Assembly (NCBI RefSeq): GCF_001625195.1
Contig: NC_054390.1
Span: 4,240,027-4,304,026 of the forward strand
Source: Drechmeria coniospora
Lineage: Eukaryota > Ascomycota > Sordariomycetes > Hypocreales > Ophiocordycipitaceae
DNA: 64,000 bases
Direction: 5' to 3'
The notes under the pieces were generated by a model, which saw nothing but the letters and a program-made list of their open reading frames with translations, did no database searches and was not told the origin of the DNA. Within the stretch, counting starts at the first letter, position 1, and each line of letters starts with the position of its first letter. Shown in pieces: positions 23,550 to 35,440 of this stretch. The translations under genes were made by a program, and so were the position numbers.

Positions 23550-24919
23550 AAGGGAATCGGCAGAGGTGCAAAGGGGCGAGGTGGGGGGGCAATAGAGAGA
23601 GAAGAAGGGGGAAAGAGAGCAAAGAAGGCTAAAAGAGAGAGAAGTAGGGGGAAAGGGGCAGAGTTCAACGGGGCGAGGAATTGGTGGTGCTTTGCTTGCC
23701 GCAGGGAGGCACTGGAAGGGAACGCTCACTTCCCCTCTTCTTTTACATTCTTTGCTGAACTTTGTTTGCAAGAGTTGCTGTTTCCGACGGCGACATATGT
23801 TTCCACCCAACGGACGGAAACGATTGACACACGTGCGTAACAACGAAACCTCACACACCAATCGATCATCTCTACGTGATAGAACCCTACCCTTCGCGCC
23901 GCGAAGCAACTGGAAGAGGCTATCATACTTCACAAACTGGGATGCAATAGACGAGGAACGTTTTCCTACGAAAGAATTTAGGTTGTCTGGCGGCAGTCGA
24001 ACTAGTGGTAGTATTTAATAGGATGGAGGCTTTGGTCTAGGATATGTACTTGCCGAGGATCGATACAGTTTATTGATGCAATGTACGTCGCTGCTCAAGA
24101 GGTGAATCTTGCATTGCTGTTCATGTCGGGCTTTCAATCTCCATGTCATCGAAAAGCCATCCGTCAAATGCTCGCTTATGGGGAGGGACGTAGCCGGTTG
24201 CGTCCATTGTGTGAGGCATGGCGTGAACGACTGGGTCTGGTAGATACGACGTTTTGGTACATTTTGACTCGTTTGCCTGGTTGGAAATACATAGACAATT
24301 AATTCATCTGCAGAGTTATCAGAGTCGTGAGCTGGCTTGTTGGATCCATGGTTTCGTTCGTTGTTGTCGTTTGACTGGTCAGCTCCACCGTTTCAGTAGC
24401 TGGTGCTTTTGCCAAGCTTGATGTCAAGTCAGCTTCCCTGTAGGATTGTTGGCTTGCCATACAGCATGATCCTTTGCCGCTTTGCCCAGTCCCTCGCGTT
24501 CAGATGTGCAGTGGCACATTTTGAAAGGCATCACGGTGACTGGTCGCTTGGGACTACGTGACGACAAGGCCCAGACAAACGTAGCTAAATACAGGCAGCA
24601 GACGGAATGACACATCATGATCGCTGCAACCATACAATATAAATGTCGTTAGGGAACAAAGGCAAATATATACAAAGCGCAGGCATTGAATGATGCTTTG
24701 GCCTCGGTTCAAGTTCAGTTGTACTGTTGGGAGAGGAACCCATCAATCAATTATACCAGCGCATCATGGCCAACGTATATTCATGCCAGCATCCAACTCT
24801 CAGCACAGGGCCATGCACGTACGCTGTTCAGCATTCCATCTCATCATCCAGTCTCCTTGTGCTTCCTTACCCTCTTCTGTCTCTGAATCCGCACCCTGTC
24901 GGGCCGAGGCTCCTTCGCC
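23550..24919. other. Intergenic region
   Basis: A GA-rich stretch lies at 23575-23665 and the right arm of the inverted repeat at 24302-24440. No gene recognised. Confidence 0.5.
24302..24440 (-). repeat. Right arm of a dispersed inverted repeat
   Basis: Reverse-complement partner of 20408-20542; the shared words are GCTGACTTGACATCAAGCTT, GCACCAGCTACTGAAACGG and CATGGATCCAAC. The two arms flank the GNAT and secreted-protein genes. Confidence 0.7.
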
Positions 24920-25892
24920 CTATCCGAGTGCCGTCGGCATTAGCATGCGAGGCCGCAGCAGTGGAAGACGAGCCGCAACAGACCTGTGATAATGCCGCAA
25001 ACTAAATCCGTTGTCCCCAAGTGGCCCGAACCCTGCATCCTTGAGCTCAGTGTCGAGGCGAAGATGGCGCCTGGCGACGGGCGCACCGGGGTCCAGAATG
25101 TCAGGCAACGATGAGGACTTGAGGGAGTCGGCCTCGGCATCAACATAATCCGGGTCGATGGAAATCGTCTCCAGACGTCGTTGCTTCTCTGGAGGTCGAG
25201 AACCGAGGTGCGATTCTTCCGTCGCTGGTCGTTTTGCGTTCCGCAAGCCGAATCGTTCACCTGAAGGCTCCGGGCCGCCGGGCGTGTTCGACTCATGACG
25301 ATCCCGATGGGATCGTGATGGCCCTTCCGAGCCGTCCTCATTCGGCTCCGCGAACACCGTCGAGTGCCCGCCTGGGCTTCCAGGAGAGTCCGTCCAATGG
25401 AGGGGGTCCGGAGGTGGGCAGCGGCAGAGGCCTAGCAGGCGCCGCTCATGATCATTCACATCCATCAGGTATGCCTCCAAAGGAAGGAGTTGCGAACGCG
25501 GCGTCGGGCCAACCTCGAAGGGGAACAAGGGGTATTCAGCGACAGGGCTCGGGAGTTGATTCTGAACGGTCACTTCCACGTCGAAAGCCGCCGCGAGGTG
25601 CAGCAATGATTTCGTCAAGTCGTACCGATCGTTCTCAAAGGGCGGTCGTTCCGGCAGGGCAGAACGCTGCCAAGGGCTGCAGGTGGATGGAAGGGACCGT
25701 CAGAGCCGCCTTCTGGACGAACTTGCGGAAGCCGGCCGGGACTTACGGGTGTGCCGGCGGGGGACGATGATCACCCAAGCTAATGTTGCTGCCGATGCTG
25801 GTGCCACCGCTCCCTCTCTTCTGCCGTCGACTCGACGGACTCGACAAAGGCCGGGTGGCATCGATGCCTCGAAGTACCTCGGAGAGATCCAT
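24920..25892 (-). CDS. Unrecognised two-exon gene
   Basis: A hypothetical protein of about 300 residues. Exon 1 is 25892-25747 and exon 2 is 25676-24920. The 70-bp intron has donor GTAAGT, branch CTGAC and acceptor CTGCAG, and both frames stay open across it (phase 2). The best-looking part is around the junction (HRPPPAHP then PWQRSALPERPPFENDRYDL, LTKSLLHLAAAFDVEVTV). A Glu/Pro/Arg-rich, probably disordered region with a basic NLS-like RPPEKQRRLE follows. No signal peptide, membrane helix or familiar domain. The gene may begin further upstream: more intron-like signals lie on the same strand between 25.9 and 27.6 kb, and I could not resolve them. Confidence 0.5.
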
Positions 25893-28800
25893 GGTGGGCA
25901 ACGCTTTTGGCCTGCGAGCAACGGCGTGCAAGTTGGGCGAAGAATGATTCTAGGTTTCCGTGCAGGCTTCGTACGAGACGAAGAAGCCTTTTAAGTACCG
26001 CACGTTGATGGACATGGTGGGTGCTAACAAGGTACCCCGGCAAAGTGTGCGCACCCATTGGCAAACGAAAGCAGCGGCACCGACTGCCTGGGACGATAGC
26101 TGCACCCCAGGGAGAGACAGCGACTGCACCGGGCCCCGAAGCGACCCGGGGGCTTGGGAATCCGGTGCAACATCCCATCCGTCCCCTCCTTTCTCGCAGA
26201 CGTTTCGTCATGTGGCCGAGTATGCAGCCATTCAAGGTCCCATTGCCTTGAAAAGTGCCTGGGCATGCTGGACAGCGTGGATGCATTCCCGGAGGCATGC
26301 CAACACTGGCAATTGAACAATGGGTCCGCGGAAGAAGCGCTTGACGAGGAAGTGAAAAAGTGCCAGCCCATTGGGTTCGTTGAAGATGGCGTAATGACAA
26401 CAGCAGGCACGTCCAAGTATCCGCACGAAGAGATGTAGGATTGCGTGCAAAGAGAGGGAGAATTGATATCCGATGCTGAAAACGGAGTGGACATCAAGGG
26501 ATGGCCAGAGATTGGCTTGGGCGCATGCTGGCGCTGAACACATCCGGGACAATCAGGAGAAGCCGATCCAGGTACGGAGTATTACCTCTTCCTGCTTTTC
26601 GGCACAGACGGCTTGGAAGTTCATCAGTTCCCGGCATGCTCGCCACTCTCCGCAGCGGGAGGGCGGAGCCGGCGGGAGCGACCGCCACAGCAGAGGGCAG
26701 TACCTTGGCATGCGAGTACGACATTCTGGATACGTGTACGGAGTTCTCCGTATCTTGGTCCGTAGCGATGTTCTCAGAATCCATGTCAAGAGTGATCGAC
26801 GTGAACTGGCCACGGTACTGGACAAGCTCGGCCGGAATTGGGGGCACGTCGGATGGCATCCCATCGACAGCCTACGAAGCCAGGAGGCAGTGGCTCCCAG
26901 GCAAGGCGCCCACGGACTATCCGGTCCATGACGGCATAGAAACGGACAAGAAAATGTTGATCATTCGACCTTGAGTCAGTCACATTACCAGGGGGATGAT
27001 GGTGGAGAGAAATTGTTCAGCTTACCGGTTATGAGCATGCTGAATGGACGGACAGTGCAAGCATGCATGCAGACATGTTCCAATGCACTCCAGAGACAGC
27101 AAGAAGGTAATAGTGCCAGGCCGTACACTCCGCACAGGGGACGCGGCTCATGTGTAACGGAAGGGTGAGACAGGGAACGTGAGCCAATGGTCGCTGGGTA
27201 CGAGCATTGGGAGGTGTGCCTGTACGAGCCGACCAACCAGCCAGCTTCAGCCGTACCCCTGACAGAATGTCTTTCCCGGCAGTGATCTCCTTGGGAGTCG
27301 GACGGAGACTGGCGATGATCGGTGCTCACACAACACGATCCTATTTCCCCCCTCAGGGACAGACACGCCTGAGTGGTATATGGAGAGGCAGAATGAGGGT
27401 GATAAGATGGGGAAGAATGACGCAGCGGGGAGAAATGGGTTTCCACGTGGGCAGCGTACGTGCGACGCCCAGCGAGATGAAAGCTTCGAGGATGCCGGTT
27501 CCGAGGCTGCAGGGGTTCGTTCAAGCCTTTTGATTCGACCACTGTTGCATGCCATGGACGGGACAAAGTCGAACGCGAATGATCTGGTCCGCTGCCTGCC
27601 AACATCATAAGATAAGTCAGAAAGGGACGACAAGATGGACCTCGCAACAGGCAGCTTGCAGACCAAGAAGTGGGCGCCAGTGCTTAACCAGCGCACTCTG
27701 AGGATAGCACGATACGAGTTCGACCAGGATAGAACCCTCGAGCATCCCGACTTTTCAGAGTCGAGGCTTCCGAGCCCAACAGGGACTGGAGCATCCAAGC
27801 ACTGGCCATCTTTGGTCGGCGGGCACTGCTCCGCGTACTTGCCCACCGTCGTCCTTTTCCGGCATGGACCAACGGGAGAGCATTTGGGATGCGAATTTGG
27901 CCAATGGAAGCGCGACAGCACAGCAGTAGGCACTGCCAGGTATCCGGGTCCGCTGTCTTTCGGCGTGCTTATCTTTCTGCATCGTTGGTTGGTTGGCGAT
28001 CGGCGGTGCCAGAGTCCGAATGGAGGCAAGCTGGTGGTGAAATGGTGAAACGAGGCAGAGCTCGCGAGCAAGGCATCCCTGTTCAGGCATGTACTCGACG
28101 TACGCCGAAGTAGGTGATGGTTATTAGTACCATATCCATACCTTTGCTTGACGATAGATTGACGTTGTCCTCTGCCTTCCGGCTGCCATTGCTCAACTCC
28201 AGAACGAGGCTGAACGAGACTGAAGAAAGCATCTCGCGTGCCCTGTCGGTCATTTCCGGGGCATGTTTATTCTTCCCACCGTCCTATTTCCGAGCTCGGA
28301 AAATGAAGACGACGCAGTACTTCCGTGGCAATACAGGGGAGAATTGTACTCACGCGCAACCCCCACTGACCTCGGATCTAAGGCGAAAGGTAGTTGGCAT
28401 ACCAACTATCTACCCACCCACTACCCACCGCAGAACGACCGACGTGGCAAGACCACAGTCAAAACGCCGGCACCGGGAAAGTTGCATTCTCTTGCCTTTG
28501 GTGATTGCACATGTTTGTGCCCAGAACGGTTGAGCCCGAGACAAGTTGCCGCGGGGTGTGCTTGGGTGCGACTTGGAGGCGGCAAGCTCGTGGCCGGGTG
28601 CCAAGTCGGATGGAGGGTTGCCCGACGCTCGCAAGCAGACGGAGTTTCAACTTGGCATAGGCAAGAAAAACAGCTGAGACACTGTAATCTCAAGGCGCAG
28701 CCCGAGCCAAGCGTGGCGAGTCAAATAGAACCGGGTCTTTGAGGCTTCCCAATGATTCCGGAGAAACGCAGGCCAAGGCGAGTGCCAGCGTGACACAACA

Positions 28801-29787
28801 ATAGGCTACGCGTAGCCGAGAAGGTTGCGAAGAGGTAGGTACGGCAGCTCCAGAGGAGCCGTAGCAAGACGATTTCGGTTCACGAAGGGAAGGACGACGC
28901 AACAAAGTTGGAGATGAACAAGATGGATGGCAACAATGTGTGTTTGGACGATTTCATGAAATATTCTGTACAGTGCGTGCACACAGTACTACATGTTCGA
29001 GTTCCAGTACGAGTACATGCAGGAGTACAATCACGTGCAAGTGTAAGTAAGTACATGTACGTGTTCTTGTAGGTGCAAATTTGTAGGTGTAGGTACATAA
29101 TACGTCTACACAATGCGTAAGTAAGTGTGCATGCAAGTAAGAATACATCCAAGTGTAGATGTCGATGTACAGTGCGTGTAACGGCACGCACTTCAGCGTA
29201 CTGCAGGAGCACCGGAGGCAAGAACATGCACTTGGAGGTGTATGCAAGTGTACGGTACATGCACGTTGTGAGGCCTTGGATGGATTCGGGGTTGGCTGTG
29301 CGGGGAGGCTATCACGACCATGGCCGGCATACGCGCACTTTGTCATGTCTCAACGCTCCAACCTGCATGGCGGCCAAGCCTACGCCGTTTCTTTCCTGAT
29401 GCTACCCGAGAAAAGCCAGACAAGCGATGCAGTTCTACATCGTGCCGTGGGCGAAAAGCGAGGGAATCAAAGATGTGGCTTCCGCGAGACGAGCTGCTAG
29501 CCGTGGGGAATTTCATGTTCAAACACGGATGAGTTTGTCTTCCGGATGAGCTCATCGCCATGCTCACGGCCCCTCCAACCAAGCTGCAGGGCATCGCCGG
29601 CCTGCCCGTCGCCGCAGGTGGAGGGTAGATGGCATTGTTCATCGTCTACGCTCGCGGGGCCTCTACGACGATGGACATGTCACGCAGTCGGAAGGATTCT
29701 TGATCATCAAAAGAAATTCGCTATGCATTGCCGAATAGTCTATGCCTCCACGGCCCACCAGCGGACACGGCCGCACTGCCTTTTGCT
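25893..29787. other. Gene-poor or unresolved region
   Basis: The minus strand between 25.9 and 28.1 kb has several medium open frames and plausible splice signals (for example GTAAGC near 27022 with a TGACTGAC...CAAG acceptor near 26955), so an intron-rich gene, possibly the 5' part of the neighbour, may be hidden here. I could not build a convincing model. From 28.1 to 29.8 kb I see no gene; 28960-29260 is rich in GTAC and TGCATG words. Confidence 0.35.
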
Positions 29788-30060
29788 TCAGTCGACGATC
29801 AAGCCGCACGCCCTCGGGTTCCGCGAACAGAAGGAGAAGGATTCGTCGTTCTCGCCGTCGTCCCATTGGTTGTCGCCTGGGTAGTTGTCCCACTCGGCTT
29901 CTTGCCTTTGGCCGTTGCCCCATGTGTCGCCGCGGTTCCCTTGGTCATAGAAATAGTCATTGCCAGTGGCCACCGGCGCCCTGAAATCGGCTTTCGACCA
30001 CGGGGCGGCAAGCCCCAGCCCGGCCAGGGCGGCAACGAGAATGGTTATGGAGGCGTGCAT
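29788..30060 (-). CDS. Small secreted protein, 90 residues
   Basis: MHASITILVAALAGLGLAAP is a strong signal peptide. The mature part of about 70 residues is acidic and rich in Asn, Asp, Gly, Trp and Tyr (GNDYFYDQGNRGDTWGN and NYPGDNQWDDGEND), with two cysteines near the C terminus in FCSRNPRAC. I recognise no family. The size, export signal and composition fit an effector-like or wall-associated peptide, but that is inference. A TATATATATA element lies about 260 bp upstream on the same strand, beyond a 9-bp tandem repeat in the leader or promoter. Confidence 0.7.
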   Translation of the reverse strand: MHASITILVAALAGLGLAAPWSKADFRAPVATGNDYFYDQGNRGDTWGNGQRQEAEWDNYPGDNQWDDGENDESFSFCSRNPRACGLIVD

Positions 30061-30154
30061 GCTGGAAATGTGGAAACGAGTCAAGTCGTCGCGATGTGGG
30101 TTTGTACGGGGAGAGAGTGGCTTGTGGAACGAATGGTGACGCTGGTTATGTTTA

Positions 30155-30292
30155 TTCTGTTTGGTCTGTTTGGTCTGTTTGGTCTGTTTGGTCTGTTTGG
30201 TCTGTTTGGTCTGTTTGGTCTGTTTGGTCTGTTTGGTCTGTTTGGTCTGTTTGGTCTGTTTGTTCTGTTTGGTCTGTTTGTTCTGTTTGTTA
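30155..30292. repeat. 9-bp tandem repeat (CTGTTTGGT), about 15 copies
   Basis: Nearly perfect array about 95 bp upstream of the start of the 90-residue secreted protein, between it and its TATA-like element. It would be transcribed as a leader repeat if the TATA element is used. Confidence 0.9.
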
Positions 30293-31608
30293 CCTCTGTT
30301 GTCCGGCTCCGACGTAGATATATATATACGATGGGAGGAAACCTTTCGCAGCATGGCCCGTTTGATTCGAAACCAAAACGCACATCTACTGGTGGAAATT
30401 CCCATGCTACCTGCGACGTGCTTCATTCGAAACCTCGGCCGACGTCACGAACGCCCGCCTTGGTGCATGTTTCCCCGCCATGCGTTGGGGGCCGATGTGG
30501 TTGAAACGTCGACGATGCGGTGGCGGCCTGCCCCCTTGCAGCACGCGTGGGAGCGGTATTCGGAACGGCCCCAGCGTGTACGCTTGCCCTCTCCGGGGCA
30601 CGCCATGGTAGGCGTTCACGTTCGCGCCGGTATGCTTGGGCACGTGACGGCTCGGCTCCTCCAACGCCGTTGCTGCCGCCGTGACTGCCAGGAGGTGCCC
30701 AAGTAATAATTAATGCTAGTACTTGGTTTGCGGGCACCAACCACCAGAACAGGTGTTTCGGCCCAACCACGGCTCGCGACTCCGCCCGCACTGTACGGCA
30801 CGATACGACTACGGCGAGCGTGCTCTCGTCACTGCACGGCTTCAACCAACCGCACCGGAACCTACCAGGTACTCAGGGTCCCAAGTGCGCGCCGGTGACC
30901 AGACGACGTACGGACGGGTGGCTTTTCCGTGACAGTGGAGGAAGGGAAAAACGGCGGAGCAAGGCGTAAGTTCGGCGCCGCCGTCGCACGAGCACTCTGC
31001 GCACGCGTGCAGGCCGTCATTCGCACCCCGTACTCGAGCAGGGCTTCTGCCTACGGGCACCTGCAAGTCTTGCTCCGGGCGTACGCAGGTGCCACGAGGT
31101 CAGCATGAACACGGGAGAGCACCGTGCACCCACCCAAATGCCAGCACGTACAAGCACTGTGCTCCACTTGTGCCTGGAGTGCAGTAAGCAGGCGCTTTTA
31201 CGGAGTACTACCGCAAGCTTATACCTACTCCATGCACGCTGCTTACTGTATAAGTGTAATTACTGTACGTTGTACTGTACTTACAGCGACATGACGTGTG
31301 CGTGTGCAAGTATTACTTACAACTAAGCACGTGCTTACCTACAAGCATGTGGCATGACTATAGTTGTACTTGCTGCGTGCTGTAATGCGTCGTATTCCTT
31401 GCCATGGCGGCGCTGTTGAACGTACTTAAACCTGCGAGTACAGGTACCTGTGCAAGTACGGTGTGCCACAAGTACCTGACCGTACCGCCATAGCAGAGCG
31501 TCGCCATTGCTCCGTGGTCCGTGCTGGCTACAAGCAGGATTACTTTGGTACGTACTAGGTACGGAGTACGGGGTGCCTTGTAGGTACTTGTACGAACACA
31601 CCCAAGTA
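30293..31608. other. Intergenic region
   Basis: No gene recognised. GTAC-rich words fill 31190-31600 and lead up to the TA target site of the pogo element. Confidence 0.5.
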
Positions 31609-31751
31609 AGTCAGACCCCCCACTCATGGGCCCCCCCCCCTCTTGGGCCCCCCATTTTCCTACCTTCATCAATACAAGCTACACATTACAACCGCGTTTT
31701 TTCGCGTAACTTAATTGATTTTTACAAGAACAGCTATTCCTAGCTTATTTA

Positions 31752-33520
31752 ATGGCTAAAAAAGCTAAGTATACCGAAGAAACGCTCCAACTAGCCGTAT
31801 CGGCTGTAAAAAACGGCCTCTCGTAGTACCAAGCTATCTCTCAGTATGGAATTCTACGGACAACACTCCAAAACCGATTACGCGGCCACCTTCCAAGAAA
31901 TAAAGCCTATATCCCATTACAAAGGCTCTCAAGGGATTAAGAAAAGCACCTTCGCGATTGGGTCCTTATCCAAGGCGCATTAGGGCTACCACCGTTACAT
32001 CAGCAATTAAAGGTCTTTGCCGCCCGGATCCTCGTTGCAGGAGGGGACCTTTAACCCCTCGGTAAGAACTGGATTACGGGCTTTTTACGCCGTAACCCAG
32101 AAGTTAGTACCGTATAAGGTAAGTCTATTAATTCGTACCGTTTAAACGGTGCTTCTATAAGCCTTATTAAAAATTGGTTTAATTTACTGAGGCCCTCCGA
32201 GATCCAGGCTATCCCGCTACAACACCGTTGGAATATAGACGAAACCGGGATCCTCAAGGGCCTCGGTAGTAACGGCCTAGTACTTAGGAGGTCGGATAAG
32301 ACATTCTAACTAAAGAAGAAGGCTGGATCGCGTTGTTGGACTACTATCGTGGAATGTGTATCAGCTGTTGGCCAAGCCCTTCCACCACTAGTCCTTTTTA
32401 AGGGTCAGGACTTACAATACCAATGGTTTCCGGAGAATCCGACCTTCCTCGAAGAGTGGTACTTTAAGGCAACCCCTAAAGGCTGGACTAACGACGAGGT
32501 TGCAATACAGTGGCTTAAGCAGATCTTTATACCTTAATCTGGAGCATCGAAAACGGAACGAAGGCTACTTATTGTTAATAGGCACGGAAGTTATTAGACC
32601 GATCGATTTATGTATGCCTGCTTCGAAAATGGTATCTACCTTTTATTCTTACCACTACACGCCTTACACGTCCTCCAGCCACTCGACGTATTGTGTTTTT
32701 CACCTATCAAAGCTGCCTACCGCCGGGCTATCCAAGATATCCTTTTTAAGGCTTGTACTAACGATTCAGCGCCAGTTGGTAAGGCTACCTTCTTACATTG
32801 CTATCATCAAGCCCGTACGGAAGGTCTTACGGAACGGAATATTAGGGGAGGGTGGAAGGGGTCTGGGTTATAGCCTGTTAATATGGCGAAGCCGTTACTA
32901 AGCCGCCTTGTCTTGCAAGATGAATGTTACGGAGTCGCTAGGCGACTGCTCTAGGACTCTCAATGATGTTTATTAAAAGACTTGAAGGAGGGAAAACTAC
33001 CTAACAACTAGGGCTTCTAGTTGTGTGCGTTCCTCCTAGTGGGTCCCTTGGTTCCCTTCGTTCTCCTATATCGGGCTAAGCCCGATACCATAACAATGAA
33101 CCCCTAGCTATCTCGGAAGCCGAAGCCCTAAAAAGGCAATTAGAAGAGGATTATAACCCTCTGCAAACACCCCGACGATCACACGACTTTCGGAGCCTTG
33201 TTGTAAAAATATACGCGCCTAGTCAAATTGACCGTATAGCGCGGCAGCTATTTTCTAAGGTAGGCCGGGCCCTTAACGCTCAAAATACCACTCTTGCAAC
33301 AGCCCAGGCTAGAATCCAACAACTAGAATATTAAGTCGATCGACTTAAGCCTCGGAAAAAACAAAAAGTAGCCCAAGATCCCAACGGCCGCTTCGTACAG
33401 ATCGATAAGATTATCGAGACCCAAAAACGGTACGAACGAACACTCAATCCAGCACCATTATCAGCAGAAACGTCTAGTTACGGATTTGAAGACCTTTGCT
33501 TTGAATGGCAGCTTGAATAG
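31752..33520 (+). pseudogene. Degenerate pogo-type transposase, copy 1
   Basis: Begins MAKKAKYTEETLQ and keeps recognisable blocks (HTH region, NIDETGI, LLFLPLHALHVLQPLDV, GGWKGSGL) but is cut by several in-frame stops and by the LTR at 32925. Many stops fit CAA or CAG changed to TAA or TAG, the CpA-to-TpA signature of RIP. It cannot make a full transposase. Confidence 0.85.
32925..33095. mobile_element. Solo LTR nested in pogo copy 1
   Basis: 171 bp beginning TGTTACGG and ending CCATAACA, flanked on both sides by the 5-bp duplication ATGAA (32920-32924 and 33096-33100). Removing it with one ATGAA restores alignment of the host transposase with the copy at 52700-54566. It is homologous to the LTR at 15827-16002 in the opposite orientation. 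Confidence 0.93.
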
Positions 33521-34923
33521 ATACTATAGATATTTTATTTTAATTTTATTGTATCAATAATACCTCGTTTTGTAGCTTTAAAGATAGCTTGTTTTTCCGT
33601 ATTGGGGGGCCCAAGAGGGGGGGGGGCCCATGAGTGGGGGGTCTGACTTACTTACTTAGGCACTTATGGAACTGGTGGGACCTGGGAGGCAGAGTGCTTG
33701 TGCTTACTGTACTTATTCACAGTCCAGTACAAGTGCTTGTTTAGTACTCCGTATTACTCCGTACATATACGGAATACAACAGTACAGTATGTTGTACAGT
33801 AGTTGTACTGTACATGGGTGCTTGTTCATCGACTATTATATGTACTTAAGTACATGTACTGTGCTGTAAGTACTCCGTAGACTCGTCGGCACTCGGCACT
33901 TCGTTAGTAATTAATGATACCTCAACCACCAAGCCCAAGCGCATGTAAGCACAACCAAGTACAAGTACTTACTGTACTGTAAGAACGGTAGTTACTTGCG
34001 GTACGGGGCACCACACCCAAGCACCGTGCTGTCGTGCTGGCCATTGTCCTTGTCCGATCGAACAGCCGGCCAACGGCAAGCCATGCAGAAAATCGCGGTA
34101 CGGCTTGTACGCTTCGTCGTCCACGAGTGCAGTACCGAGTATGGGTAGCAAGTAATACGGTGCTGGCTGCGGAGGCATAGACCCTCCATCCATCAACCTC
34201 CCACTGCCAACTCGCTAGCCGACAGCAGGGGTGCCTGTTTTTTGCCTGCTGCGCAACCTTTCTCTGGCGTCAAAGGGAGTGCTCCGTAGATCCACGGTAC
34301 CGCAAGTAGGTACAACCAAGTGCATGGAGGCACCGTCACGTAAGTACTCAGGTACTTAGGTAGGTACAGTACTCATGCCGTACGGCGGGCAAATACCAGC
34401 ATAGTACCTACATACCTGTAGCCCCCCTGTTTTTGGACAGTCAGGGGACATAATGTTTAGTACATTTCACAGCTATTCGGTACTGTCACACCTAAATTCG
34501 CGCATCAACGTACTGTTATAGGCTGGTTTGTAGTATAGCTTGCGACATATTGTAGCAATTGAACAGAGTAACAACTCTAACAGTCTGTGTTGTAGAAATT
34601 ATTATATCGTCAATATACCAGCCAGTTTTACAAAATCCAGCTGTCAAAAATCAATAGTACTTTTTGGCTTTTTAGTAATTTTAAATAAACATTATTTTTA
34701 CTAATTAAACAGCCTATTATTAAATAAAAATAATTTTAAATACAATATAGATATAATTATAACATATTTCAATACTAATAGCTATTTTATTACTTAACAG
34801 TCTTATATACAGTTAATAGTCTTATATATAGTTAACAGTCATTTGTATAACCAACAGCTGTTACTTATTATACTGTCGTACCTAATGATCGCTCTGTAAA
34901 TAATACTAACTCTCGTTGCACCT

Positions 34924-35184
34924 CTATCTGCCTTAATTACTGCCTCAATCACTGCCTCAATCGTACCTCAATCACTGCCTCAATCGCTGCCTCAATCGTG
35001 CCTCAATCACTGCCTCAATCGCTGCCTCAATCGTGCCTCAATCGCTGCCTCAATCGCTGCCTCAATCGCTGCCTCAATCGCTGCCTCAATCGCTGCCTCA
35101 ATCGCTGCCTCAATCGCTGCCTCAATCGCTGCCTCAATCGTACCTCAATTACTGCCTCAATCGCTGCCTCAATCGCTGCCTTCA
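34924..35184. repeat. 11-12 bp tandem repeat (CTGCCTCAATCG)
   Basis: About 20 head-to-tail copies of CTGCCTCAATCG-like units with a few variants (CTGCCTCAATTA, GTACCTCAATC). Frames over it (CLNRCLNR, RLRQRLRQ) are artefacts. Confidence 0.92.
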
Positions 35185-35325
35185 AGTATGTTAAGCGACA
35201 ATATATCTTAAGTAGCAATGTATATTACGTAGCAATATATATTAAAGTAGCAATATATATTGAGTAGCAATATATGTTTGAGTAGCAAAATATTTTAGCG
35301 TAATAGTACCTTACTGTTTAGTATG

Positions 35326-35440
35326 CCTTTTGTACTCTATACATACTGTTGTATGTACTAGCTTTTTGACTCTATACATACTGTTGTATGTACTAGCTTT
35401 TTGACTCTATACATACTGTTGTATGTACTAGCTTTTTGTA
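35326..35440. repeat. Tandem repeat, three copies of 34 bp
   Basis: Units contain CTCTATACATACTGTTGTATG followed by TACTAGCTTTTTGA (each a separate key word). Just upstream, 35205-35295 holds four copies of an AGTAGCAATATAT unit. Confidence 0.88.

Larger units (their letters stand above)
31609..33648 (+). mobile_element. pogo/Fot1-type DNA transposon, copy 1, with nested LTR
   Basis: Terminal inverted repeats of about 45 bp (AGTCAGACCCCCCACTCATG...) match at the two ends and are flanked by a TA duplication (31607-31608 and 33649-33650), as for Tc1/mariner superfamily elements. The inside holds a broken transposase frame and a 171-bp solo LTR with its 5-bp duplication. Without that insert the element is about 1864 bp, close to the second copy. 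Confidence 0.92.

Noticed and set aside
34924..35184. Open frames of (CLNR)n and (RLRQ)n
   Set aside because: Produced by the 11-12 bp tandem repeat; no start context or domain.
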